Assembly: GCA_022616395.1 (NCBI GenBank)
Contig: JAKEEV010001206.1
Location: forward strand, 1-11,537
Length of the DNA stretch: 11,537 bases
DNA from: Planctomycetia bacterium
GTDB lineage: Bacteria; Planctomycetota; Planctomycetia; Gemmatales; Gemmataceae
Direction of reading: 5' to 3'
The notes beneath the pieces were generated by a model. It searched no databases, was not told the origin of the DNA, and worked only from the letters and a program-made list of their open reading frames with translations. The position numbers and the translations under genes were made by a program. Shown here piece after piece: positions 1 to 6,254 of the stretch; position 1 is the first letter of the stretch; the number at the start of each line of letters is the position of its first letter.

Positions 1-2
1 AT

Positions 3-743
3 CACTCGTTTGGCGTGTTCATCCTCCCGCACATCGAACAAAACGCGCTGTACCAACTGTACAACTTCAACCACAATTCCCGTGCGACCCCGGCGACCGT
101 TCCCGGTACGCGCAATCATGAGGTGGTCAGCACGCGACTGAAAGTGATGGAGTGCCCGTCGACTCCACAGCAGAAGTCGATGACTAACCTCAGCGCCAGC
201 GGATACACCAACTTCACATTTGCTCCTGGCGATTATGGACCGCTCAGTGGTGTGCGTCCGGCACTGGCTCCGGCGTTTGTCACGAATCTGGGCACATCGT
301 CAGCGCCGTATCGCGGCGTGCTGGATGTTGTAAGCGCGACGAACCAACCGATTTATCACATCACGGCAATCTCCGACGGAACCTCGAACACCATCCTGCT
401 CGCTGAAGACGCCGGCCGACCGAACGTCTATCGGGCCGGACGCTTGGACGGGGTCGCGTCTGCCGAGCCGTACAGCGGCAGCGGTCCCTTCGCCAACGGA
501 TCTGGTTGGGCGAATCCGCTCAATCAGTGGGCCATCGACGGGTTCGACTTCACCGGTACCATCAAGGGCGGCAGTTGCTTCCTCAACTGTATCAACGACG
601 ACGAAACGTACAGCTTCCACACCGGCGGGTGTAACTTCCTCTTCTGCGATGGGTCCGTTCGATTCGTCCGGCAGAACATCTCCACGTTCACGATGGCTGC
701 CTGGGTCAGTCGCGCGGGTGGAGAAGTGATCGCCAGCGAGTAA
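3..743 (+). CDS. DUF1559 family protein, C-terminal part (5' end outside window)
   Basis: The reading frame is open from the first bases of the window, reading HSFGVFILPHIEQ, which is the early DUF1559 (SBP_bac_10) signature. The true start and the expected type IV pilin-like N-terminal signal therefore lie upstream; the GTG at 15 is not a credible start. The hallmark H-x9-DG motif is intact near the C-terminus (His codon 618-620, Asp-Gly codons 648-653, in the context YSFHTGGCNFLFCDGS). The preceding SDGTSNTILLAED block is also typical. These proteins occur in very large paralogous families in planctomycetes, are exported and have no settled function. Four cysteines surround the H-x9-DG region; two of them (CFLNC) match the usual family pattern, while those in GCNFLFC replace the usual small residues. 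Family assignment is secure; role is unknown. Confidence 0.93.
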   Translation, partial: HSFGVFILPHIEQNALYQLYNFNHNSRATPATVPGTRNHEVVSTRLKVMECPSTPQQKSMTNLSASGYTNFTFAPGDYGPLSGVRPALAPAFVTNLGTSSAPYRGVLDVVSATNQPIYHITAISDGTSNTILLAEDAGRPNVYRAGRLDGVASAEPYSGSGPFANGSGWANPLNQWAIDGFDFTGTIKGGSCFLNCINDDETYSFHTGGCNFLFCDGSVRFVRQNISTFTMAAWVSRAGGEVIASE

Positions 744-761
744 TCCTGTTTCGGAGTCGCG

Positions 762-1517
762 ATGGTCATTCTCCTACTGTCTCTGGTGGTACTTGCCCCG
801 GCGGATGAATCGAAGCTCACGCTCAAGCCGGGGTACAAAGCCGTTGGCGATGGTCTGAAGTCCGAATACGCGACTCAGGCCGCCACCGCGACGGAGAAAC
901 ATCTCTTCGCGGTGGCGAGTACCACAGTCGCGATGTATGACCGCGCGACCGGGAAGCTTCTCGCCAAAAGCGAGGGCAAGGCCGAACACCTCAACAGCGC
1001 CTTCGTGTGGAAGGGAAAGGTATACTGCGCTCACTCGAACTATCCGAAGAAACCAGAGACGAGCGAGATTCGCGTCTACGATCCCGAAACGAACAAGCTC
1101 ATCATCTTCCACGACTTCAAGAACCCGCCGGGTAGCCTCGTGTGGAACATTCACGATGGCAAGAACTGGTGGTGTTGCTTCGCCCACTATCAGGACGACA
1201 ACGCGAAGACGGTGCTCATCAAGTTTGCTGACGAGTTCAAGGAACTGCAGCGGTGGACATTCCCCAAAGCGGTAATCGACGACTGGGACAAGATGAGCGC
1301 TTCGGGCGGAATCTGGGATGGCCAGACGTTGCTCGCTAGCCATCATCACTACAAGGTGCTCTACCGGCTGAAGGTGCCGAAGGACGGCAAGGAACTGGAA
1401 CTGGTGGAAGCGCTGGAGAGTCCGTTTCCGGGGCAGGGGATTGCGACCGATCCGAAGACCGGTGGACTGGTCGGCATCGACCGCCGCGCGAAGAAGATTG
1501 TGTTCGCCGGGAAGTAG
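762..1517 (+). CDS. Exported beta-propeller-like hypothetical protein
   Basis: A 251-residue protein starting with a short hydrophobic leader (MVILLLSLVVLAPA) with no basic residue, probably a signal peptide cut before DES. The ATG has a GGAG at 753-756, five bases upstream, and the upstream TAA at 741-743 rules out a longer start. The mature part has recurring beta-strand blocks of propeller type: LFAVASTTVAMYDRATGKLL, KVYCAHSNY, EIRVYDPETNKLI, GLVGIDRRAKKIVFAGK. A WWCC motif and a SHHHYKVLYRLKV stretch lie in the second half. At this length it would be about four blades, so possibly an incomplete or small propeller. It follows the DUF1559 gene by 18 bases and may be co-transcribed. I do not recognise a named family; no catalytic residues can be assigned. 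Confidence 0.8.
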   Translation: MVILLLSLVVLAPADESKLTLKPGYKAVGDGLKSEYATQAATATEKHLFAVASTTVAMYDRATGKLLAKSEGKAEHLNSAFVWKGKVYCAHSNYPKKPETSEIRVYDPETNKLIIFHDFKNPPGSLVWNIHDGKNWWCCFAHYQDDNAKTVLIKFADEFKELQRWTFPKAVIDDWDKMSASGGIWDGQTLLASHHHYKVLYRLKVPKDGKELELVEALESPFPGQGIATDPKTGGLVGIDRRAKKIVFAGK

Positions 1518-1602
1518 TGGTGAGTGGCTCGTGGCTGGTGAGTGAAAGGCAAAGACAGAAGACCAAAGCCAAGAGTGGTTCTGGTCTTCTGTCCTCACTC
1601 AC
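1517..1602. repeat. Degenerate 7-base repeats plus long hairpin between convergent genes
   Basis: Starting on the last base of the upstream stop codon, degenerate 7-base units follow in phase (GTGGTGA, GTGGCTC, GTGGCTG, GTGAGTG; 1517-1544). A strong inverted repeat follows: GTGAGTGA (1538-1545) pairs with TCACTCAC (1595-1602), and GACAGAAGACCA (1554-1565) pairs perfectly with TGGTCTTCTGTC (1582-1593), leaving a 16-base loop. It fills the gap between two convergent genes and could stop transcription from both sides, but there is no T-run of a classical intrinsic terminator. Confidence 0.75.
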
Positions 1603-1603
1603 A

Positions 1604-2449
1604 CTATCTGAGGATGTCTTCCGCGCTTGCGCGGATCGTCTCGCAGTAGGCTTCAAGTGGCAAGTCGTCGCCGTCGAAGCCGAACGGTTGCTCAACGGCC
1701 TCGGCGGTCAGTTCGATTCCGAAGAGGAAGTACACGGCCACTGCCTGAACTGGTATGACCCACAGGCCAAGCGTTTGCACCAGCGCCCAGGGCGTGAACA
1801 CGAAGCCCAACACAAGCCCGTGGCGCAACAGCGACAAGTAAGAACTCGCCAGCGGTGTGTTGCGGATTCTCTCACACGCTCCGCAGATGTCCATCAGAGC
1901 CGATGTGTGTAAGTCGAGCATCTGGTGCATGTGACCATCGATGCGACCGGCTTCGCGCAAGCCAGCAACCATCGCGATGGTTCGGCGTGCGATCTCCGCG
2001 GGCACGTGCGCGGGGGTTGCCGGGTCTTTCTCAAAGTTGGGAATGTCTGTCAGTTGCACTTCGCCGCGCAGGTGTCGCATCAGCGCGAAGGGGAATGCCG
2101 AGATCAGGGCCAGGAACTTGAGTCGCTCGTCGGTGTCGAGCCGGGCCAGTTCGCGGGCCTTCAGGCAGAGATTTCGCGACGTGTTGACCAGTTGCCCCCA
2201 GAGTAACCGGCCTTCCCACCACCGGTCGTAAGCTACCTTCGTGCGAAAGCTGACCAGAAGGCCGAGGATAGCGGTATTGATGAGCGCGAGCTGAGCCGAC
2301 AACAGCGGCGGCAACACCCCGTCGGAGGGATGAACCAACCGGACACCAGCCGAGTACGCGGCGGCAGCAACTACGGCCATCCACAGTCGCCTGGCGATAG
2401 GTAGCGGTGGCCAGATCCATGTCCAGAACGACCGGCGCGCTTCGTCCAA
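1604..2449 (-). CDS. Bestrophin-like (YneE/RFP-TM family) chloride channel protein
   Basis: A 281-residue membrane protein of the bacterial bestrophin family, which forms pentameric anion (in some members cation) channels in the inner membrane. The family's signatures are present: an N-terminal membrane segment (about 22-40), then LLVSFRTKVAYDRWWEGRLLWG near residues 63-84, paired hydrophobic segments near 212-245, and the diagnostic C-terminal EQPFGFDGDDLPLEAYC. The TTG start is chosen because a perfect AGGAGG sits five bases before it and no in-frame ATG lies nearby. It is the last gene of the minus-strand cluster, 20 bases after scpB, so it is probably co-transcribed. Ion selectivity cannot be read from the sequence. 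Confidence 0.9.
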   Translation of the reverse strand: MDEARRSFWTWIWPPLPIARRLWMAVVAAAAYSAGVRLVHPSDGVLPPLLSAQLALINTAILGLLVSFRTKVAYDRWWEGRLLWGQLVNTSRNLCLKARELARLDTDERLKFLALISAFPFALMRHLRGEVQLTDIPNFEKDPATPAHVPAEIARRTIAMVAGLREAGRIDGHMHQMLDLHTSALMDICGACERIRNTPLASSYLSLLRHGLVLGFVFTPWALVQTLGLWVIPVQAVAVYFLFGIELTAEAVEQPFGFDGDDLPLEAYCETIRASAEDILR

Positions 2450-2454
2450 TTCCG

Positions 2455-2460
2455 CCTCCT
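2455..2460 (-). promoter_or_regulatory. Shine-Dalgarno site that fixes a TTG start
   Basis: The minus strand reads AGGAGG here, five bases before the TTG codon at 2449-2447 of the bestrophin-like gene. This is the strongest ribosome binding site in the minus-strand cluster and decides the non-ATG start. It lies in the short gap after the scpB stop codon. Confidence 0.8.
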
Positions 2461-2469
2461 GTCAGCGGT

Positions 2470-3285
2470 TCACACCTGTTGCGTATCACCGAGCCGCGGA
2501 AGTTCGTCCAGTGAGGCGAGTCCGAAGACCTGGAGGAAGCGCGGAGTTGTCCCGTAGCGCACTTCGCGTGCGGTTGAATCGGCCCGGTGTTGCACCGCGA
2601 CCAATCCCAGCCGCACGAGCTGGCGCAATACCGCGCCGGAATCCGTTCCGCGAATCGCATCCACTTCCGCTTTACCAACCGGCTGACGATACGCCACCAC
2701 CGACAGCACGTCCAGAGCCGGTTGACTTAATCGTGCTTCTCGTGGACCGCCGAAGAGCCGCTCGCGCAAGTTGCGATAGGCCGGCCGTACCGCGAGCACG
2801 AACCCATCGTCACGCGCTTCAATCGAATAAGGCCGTCGCTGGTCGCGATAACTTTTGTTGAGAGCATCGACCGCGGATCGGAACCTCTCAGGAGTCAGCC
2901 CGCGGACAGCCGCGCACGCAACCTCTGCGGTCAGTGGATGCCCGCCGACAAAGAGCATCGCCTCAACGAGTTGTTCCGGAGTCAGGGAAGAGGAGTCGGG
3001 AGTCGGGAGTCGGGAGTCGGGAGTCGGGAGTCGGGAATCAGGAATCAGGGAAAGCGGGTTCTGGTTCTGCTCTGCCTCCTGCCTCCTGCCTCCTGACTGC
3101 TGATTCCTGCCTCCTGATTCCTGCCTCCCGACTCCTGCCTCCTGACTCCTGTCTTCTGACGGAACCGGTTCCTCGATGGTATCGAGTTGCCAGTCGCCGG
3201 TGCCGAGTTGAGACGCGGCCGCGCGGCCCAGAGCCAGCGGGTCGGGTTCGTTTGATGTGTCGTCTGGAAGGCGTCCTGCCGTCAT
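2470..3285 (-). CDS. scpB: Segregation and condensation protein B, with repeat-encoded N-terminal linker
   Basis: A 271-residue ScpB, the winged-helix kleisin-binding partner in the SMC-ScpA-ScpB complex that compacts and segregates the chromosome. The conserved body runs from about residue 101 to 265: LTPEQLVEAMLFVGG opens the first winged helix, and ALDVLSVVAYRQPVGKAEVD, then IRGTDS, YGTTPRFLQVFGL and SLDELP mark the second. The first 100 residues are not ScpB-like: residues 1-42 are an acidic, low-complexity tail, and residues about 43-99 are encoded by a palindromic array of 7-base repeats, giving Arg/Gln/Glu/Ser/Gly-rich then PDSRLPT-repeated sequence. The ATG lies four bases after the upstream gene's stop codon, indicating coupled translation. 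No scpA or smc is in the window. A later start near the conserved domain cannot be excluded, but no ATG is available between the array and Met 109. Confidence 0.93.
   Translation of the reverse strand: MTAGRLPDDTSNEPDPLALGRAAASQLGTGDWQLDTIEEPVPSEDRSQEAGVGRQESGGRNQQSGGRRQEAEQNQNPLSLIPDSRLPTPDSRLPTPDSSSLTPEQLVEAMLFVGGHPLTAEVACAAVRGLTPERFRSAVDALNKSYRDQRRPYSIEARDDGFVLAVRPAYRNLRERLFGGPREARLSQPALDVLSVVAYRQPVGKAEVDAIRGTDSGAVLRQLVRLGLVAVQHRADSTAREVRYGTTPRFLQVFGLASLDELPRLGDTQQV
2991..3157. repeat. Palindromic array of 7-base repeats inside scpB
   Basis: The left arm has eight contiguous units at 2991-3046: AGGAGTC, then five GGGAGTC, then GGGAATC and AGGAATC. After a 27-base spacer, the right arm has eleven contiguous units at 3074-3150 in the opposite orientation: GCCTCCT five times, GATTCCT twice, GACTCCT twice, GACTGCT and GCCTCCC once each; a decayed GTCTTCT follows. 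The arms are therefore partly complementary and could fold as a long imperfect hairpin. Such arrays resemble the short tandemly repeated repetitive (STRR) heptamers known mainly from cyanobacterial intergenic DNA; here the array is translated. Confidence 0.9.
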
Positions 3286-3289
3286 TTGG

Positions 3290-3661
3290 TCACCGTCGGT
3301 GGAGCAAAGCCATCATGCAGAACTGAGCGAAGAGAGACATTGCCATGAACACGAGGAACACAATCCCGAACTTGGAACCGCGGCTCAGGCCGTTGAACTG
3401 CTCGAGGAGTCCCTTTGTCGGAGAGCCATGGTCCGAGAGTAACCGCTCGATCTCATCCGTTGACATGCCGCGCTCGACCAGTTCGCGGGTGAGGTCCAGT
3501 TCGACTTCACGCCGACGGGTGCGTCCCCATTGAATCGCGACCACAACGCCCACCACCGCCACGCACACCAGACCGGCGATGATGACTTCCGGAGCGAACC
3601 GAGAGAGTTCGGCGGTCACGACATCACCTCGTGGATCGGGCGAAGAGACCTGTTGCTTCAT
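3290..3661 (-). CDS. Small two-helix membrane protein with a SHOCT-like segment
   Basis: A 123-residue protein from the ATG at 3661 (a TTG twelve bases upstream would add LLWI-type residues; neither start has a clear Shine-Dalgarno). It has one membrane helix near residues 27-45 (EVIIAGLVCVAVVGVVVAIQ), a basic RTRRR stop-transfer patch, a short helical segment ELVERGMSTDEIERLL resembling SHOCT-type oligomerisation motifs, and a second membrane helix near the C-terminus (FGIVFLVFMAMSLFAQF). It lies between the DUF420-like gene (43 bases) and scpB (4 bases), so it is part of that transcription unit. The family is not recognised; comparable small proteins are common as hypotheticals in planctomycetes. 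No function is proposed. Confidence 0.8.
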   Translation of the reverse strand: MKQQVSSPDPRGDVVTAELSRFAPEVIIAGLVCVAVVGVVVAIQWGRTRRREVELDLTRELVERGMSTDEIERLLSDHGSPTKGLLEQFNGLSRGSKFGIVFLVFMAMSLFAQFCMMALLHRR

Positions 3662-3704
3662 TATCCACAGCAATGCCGCGAACGGAAAGGTTAGGTTGAT
3701 GAGG

Positions 3705-4091
3705 TCAGTGAGGAAGACCGAGGCCGGTAATCACCGTGCCGGTCCAGAGCGTTACGAATCCCGCGGCCAGGACCAGGTGCAATTTCTTCCGTCTCAGCTT
3801 GCCGCTGAGGAACATCGCGGGCAAGAGCAACGCGGCCGGGATGGAGAACCACAGGTGCGTGCGAAGAGCTTGCCGCGTGGCGTCGTCGAAGGCGGATGAT
3901 ACGTCCACGAACTGCAAGATGACTTCAAATCCGAGCACGGTCAGCATCGTCAGCGCGAAGAACACGGTGTTGATGTGGCCGTGCAACCGCGGACGTTTCG
4001 CCGCCAGCGCGACGAGTGAACTGAGCAGCAGTACCGTGACCGTGACGACGAGCACCTTCAGCGTCAGGATGATCTCTGGCCCGTTGGGCAT
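3705..4091 (-). CDS. DUF420-like four-helix membrane protein
   Basis: A 128-residue integral membrane protein with four predicted helices (about residues 7-31, 41-62, 78-96 and 105-125). The motifs KRPRLHGHINTVFFALT, LRTHLWFSIPAALLLPAM and KLHLVLAAGFVTLWTGTVITG resemble DUF420 family members; some DUF420 proteins (CtaM/YozB) help cytochrome oxidase assembly, but no oxidase genes lie here. The ATG at 4091 is preferred because AGGA lies seven bases upstream; a longer ORF starting at 4151 would begin in the palindromic repeat and adds a non-membrane, proline/serine-rich tail. Family call is moderate, the topology is clear. Confidence 0.78.
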   Translation of the reverse strand: MPNGPEIILTLKVLVVTVTVLLLSSLVALAAKRPRLHGHINTVFFALTMLTVLGFEVILQFVDVSSAFDDATRQALRTHLWFSIPAALLLPAMFLSGKLRRKKLHLVLAAGFVTLWTGTVITGLGLPH

Positions 4092-4107
4092 GTGTGTCCT
4101 TGTGTTG

Positions 4108-4178
4108 GGCGAACCCGACCGCAAGGTCGGCGGATGCAATTGCGGGACCACCCACCGACCTTGCGGGCGGGGTTCGCC
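4108..4178. repeat. Long inverted repeat overlapping the dehydrogenase stop codon
   Basis: Arms of 23 and 24 bases (4108-4130 and 4155-4178) are complementary with one bulged base and one mismatch, around a 24-base loop. Each arm carries the core CCGCAAGGTCGG or its complement, and the left arm can fold on itself (CCGACC at 4115-4120 with GGTCGG at 4125-4130). It fills almost the whole gap between the dehydrogenase and the DUF420-like gene and its last base is the final base of the TAG stop codon, so it could stop or attenuate transcription between them. There is no T-run. Confidence 0.85.
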
Positions 4179-5272
4179 TATCCGACCGCTTCAACCACGG
4201 CGTCGCCCATCTCGGTCGTTGTGTTCTTGCCTCCGAGGTCGCGTGTCTTCACGCGGCCTTCGGCAAGTACCTTTGCCACGGCGTTTTGCACCGCCGCTGC
4301 GCTCTTCTCCAGGTTCAGATGATTGAGCATGAGAGCCGCGGAGAGAATCGCGGCGAGCGGATTTGCTTCTCCCCTACCCGCGATGTCCGGAGCGCTTCCG
4401 TGGACCGGCTCGAACATGCTCGGGAACTTCTTCGTCGGGTTGATGTTCGCGGAACTCGCCAGCCCGATGCTTCCGGTGACCGCTGCGCTCAAATCCGTGA
4501 GGATGTCGCCGAAGAGATTGCTCGCGACCACCACATCGAACGTGTCGGGCTTGCGCACGAAGTCCATCGCGGCAGCATCGACGAGCAGGGAGCTACTCTG
4601 CACGTCCGGGTAATCCTTCCTCACGCTGTTGAACACATCGTCCCACAGTCCCATGCCATAAACTTGCGCGTTGGACTTGGTGATGCTGGTGAGCTTCTTG
4701 CGTGGGCGTTTGCGCGCGGCATCGAACGCGGCCCGCAGAATGCGCTCACAGCCTTTCCAGGTGAACACACCTGTCTGCACCGCGATCTGGTTCTCGGTTC
4801 CGGGATAAAGGTTTCCGCCAACCGGAGCGTATTCGCCCTCGGTGTTCTCGCGGTAAACGAGCATGTCTATTGAACCAGGCGCGCGTTCTTCCATCCGCTT
4901 GGCTTCATCGTTCCAGCGATAAACCGGACACGGCACGCCCGCGAAGAGATACGCCGGCCGCAGGTTCACGTACTGATCGAACTTCCTCCTCATCGGAAGC
5001 AGCAGTTCGTGAACAGTAATCTTGTCTGGCACGGAGGGATCGCCGACCGCTCCAAAGAGAATTGCATCGTGCGTTGCGAGTTGGTCCCAGCCGTCTTCGG
5101 GCAGCATGCGGCCGTGCTTCTTGTAATACGCGGTGCTCCACGGCAGCTTGTTCCACTGAAGTTCCGCGCGGTCGAACTTGCTCGCTGCGGCTTCCGCCAC
5201 ACGAACAGCCTGATCGATGACTTCCGGCCCGATTCCGTCTCCTCCGATGACCGCGATCCTGTGAACCGCCAT
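4178..5272 (-). CDS. NAD-dependent beta-decarboxylating dehydrogenase, tartrate/D-malate type
   Basis: A 364-residue member of the isocitrate/isopropylmalate dehydrogenase family, full length. The N-terminal IAVIGGDGIGPEV, the FDQYVNLRP block with substrate-binding arginines, YRENTEGEY with the catalytic tyrosine, TSITKSNAQ with the catalytic lysine, and the metal-binding aspartates in LLVDAAAMD and NLFGDILTDL are all present. EPVHGSAPDIAG carries the aspartate typical of NAD-using enzymes. The details (WSTAYYKKHG near 45-54, GAVGDPSVPD, TKSN instead of DKAN) match tartrate dehydrogenase/D-malate dehydrogenase (TtuC/DmlA) rather than LeuB. The reaction would be oxidation and decarboxylation of a 2-hydroxydicarboxylate in the cytoplasm. 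The ATG has GAGG eight bases upstream. Substrate is not settled by sequence; a role in leucine synthesis remains possible, but no leu genes are nearby. Confidence 0.95.
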   Translation of the reverse strand: MAVHRIAVIGGDGIGPEVIDQAVRVAEAAASKFDRAELQWNKLPWSTAYYKKHGRMLPEDGWDQLATHDAILFGAVGDPSVPDKITVHELLLPMRRKFDQYVNLRPAYLFAGVPCPVYRWNDEAKRMEERAPGSIDMLVYRENTEGEYAPVGGNLYPGTENQIAVQTGVFTWKGCERILRAAFDAARKRPRKKLTSITKSNAQVYGMGLWDDVFNSVRKDYPDVQSSSLLVDAAAMDFVRKPDTFDVVVASNLFGDILTDLSAAVTGSIGLASSANINPTKKFPSMFEPVHGSAPDIAGRGEANPLAAILSAALMLNHLNLEKSAAAVQNAVAKVLAEGRVKTRDLGGKNTTTEMGDAVVEAVG

Positions 5273-5291
5273 TGCATACGCCTCGCGTGTT

Positions 5292-5453
5292 GGTTATTTC
5301 GCCCGTAAATGTGGTTGAGTAGGTCCGCCATCCGGGGGGCTTTCGGAGCCGCGACCGTCAGGGAGCGCTTTACGAAGATCGCTTCCTGACGGTCGCGGCT
5401 CCGAAAGAGTGCTGCTCGGCAAGCGGCACCTACTGGGTTATTTCGCCCGCAAA
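5292..5453. repeat. Hairpin element flanked by 18-base direct repeats
   Basis: The core is a 28-bp stem (5340-5367 with 5380-5407; one mismatch, G against T, which can wobble in RNA) around a 12-base loop. Outer arms AGTAGGT (5318-5324) and ACCTACT (5428-5434) extend the palindrome to 117 bases. The element is bracketed by direct repeats, GGTTATTTCGCCCGTAAA at 5292-5309 and the same with one change at 5436-5453. The core sequence GAGCCGCGACCG is shared with the hairpin at 11461-11513. It lies in the 327-base divergent region between the dehydrogenase and lipoprotein genes, whose remaining bases (5454-5599) hold no gene and presumably the lipoprotein promoter, which I could not pinpoint. Confidence 0.88.
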
Positions 5454-5577
5454 GTCTACCCACTGGTCACCGACAGACCTCGCAGCTTGCCTCGAATCCC
5501 GGTTTCCCGCCCGCGGACGTAGACGAATCGCGCGACGCGGGTGAAAGTGGGAATGGTGGAGTTCTTCGCTGGTTTAG

Positions 5578-5593
5578 CCGCCCCTGGAGGCGG
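5578..5593 (+). promoter_or_regulatory. Ribosome binding site within a small hairpin
   Basis: GGAGG at 5586-5590 lies nine bases before the ATG of the lipoprotein gene and fixes that start. It sits within a five-pair stem, CCGCC (5578-5582) with GGCGG (5589-5593), so part of the Shine-Dalgarno could be masked in the mRNA. The stem is short and masking is inference. Confidence 0.5.
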
Positions 5594-5599
5594 GTCAAG

Positions 5600-6247
5600 A
5601 TGACGACTGATACTCACATCACTCGTCGCGGTTGTTCTGGTGCCGCATTCTGTGTGGTGCTGGCCCTTGTTGCGCTTGCAGGTTGCAAGAGTACCAAGGA
5701 TGGCGCGCCCGGAACGGGCGCGGGGCGCGGAAAGGATGTCCTCATCGCCGGCCCCAATCTGATTCCCAAGCAGAACGTACCCGTGCCCGAACGCGGAATC
5801 GGCACGAAGGGCAAGCCCGACCCGCTTCTGGGGAATCCAACCGGGAAGTCAGGCGAGAAGATTGGCTACAGCGCCGACCCGGAACGATTCAAGGGCACAT
5901 ACATTCCCGGAAAGCCCAGCACGCCCGCGGCTCTCGCGGGGAAAATCAAGGACGGCGAGGAGTTGAAGATCGAAACGCCCGGTGTGAAACTCGTTCCAGT
6001 CGGCGGTTCGGAAGTACCCGAGGCACCCAACCCCGCTGAGAGCCTGGACCCGCTTTACACAGAGTTGAAGCGCTACGGAGTAGAGAGCAAACATCGCTCG
6101 CTTGTTCGCGAGGACGGGCAGTGGGTGTTCCGTGCCTCCGTTCCACTGAACGGCGCGGGAGCACGCGGAGAGTACAACGGCGTCGGGAAAACACAAATCC
6201 AGGCGGTGAAGAGCGTCGTCGAGCAAATCAAAACAGACCGACGCTGA
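5600..6247 (+). CDS. Hypothetical lipoprotein with proline/glycine-rich linker
   Basis: A 215-residue protein with a lipoprotein signal: basic RR at 9-10, a hydrophobic stretch, and the lipobox LAGC with the lipidated cysteine at residue 29. Residues 30-150 are rich in Gly, Pro and Lys and look disordered or extended (PVPERGIGTKGKPDPLLGNP, YIPGKPSTPAA). The last 65 residues (LDPLYTELKRYGVESKHRSL to the end) look like a small folded domain with a strand-rich part (GQWVFRASVPL) and a C-terminal helix, similar in layout to small double-stranded-RNA-binding-like alpha/beta folds, though that resemblance is only by eye. The gene converges on the HEAT-repeat lipoprotein gene, with a repeat array between them. 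I do not recognise a named family; membrane anchoring is the only supported property. Confidence 0.85.
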   Translation: MTTDTHITRRGCSGAAFCVVLALVALAGCKSTKDGAPGTGAGRGKDVLIAGPNLIPKQNVPVPERGIGTKGKPDPLLGNPTGKSGEKIGYSADPERFKGTYIPGKPSTPAALAGKIKDGEELKIETPGVKLVPVGGSEVPEAPNPAESLDPLYTELKRYGVESKHRSLVREDGQWVFRASVPLNGAGARGEYNGVGKTQIQAVKSVVEQIKTDRR

Positions 6248-6254
6248 GCAGAGA

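Noticed and set aside
774..1598. Long open frame on the minus strand opposite the exported protein gene
   Set aside because: It is antisense to a gene with a ribosome binding site and signal peptide, has no family motifs, and runs into the intergenic hairpin.
2991..3157. Tandem repeats as a CRISPR array
   Set aside because: Units are 7 bases and contiguous, without spacers of regular length, and no cas genes are in the window.
4094..4873. Long + strand open frame of 259 codons
   Set aside because: It is opposite the dehydrogenase, whose family motifs are complete; the + frame product has no recognisable domain.
4178..5272. Assignment of the dehydrogenase as LeuB
   Set aside because: TKSN in place of DKAN and the WSTAYYKKHG segment fit the tartrate/D-malate group, and no leucine genes are close; kept only as an alternative.
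5340..5407. Hairpin as an intrinsic terminator
   Set aside because: It has no following T-run on either strand and lies upstream of both divergent genes, where a terminator would not serve them.
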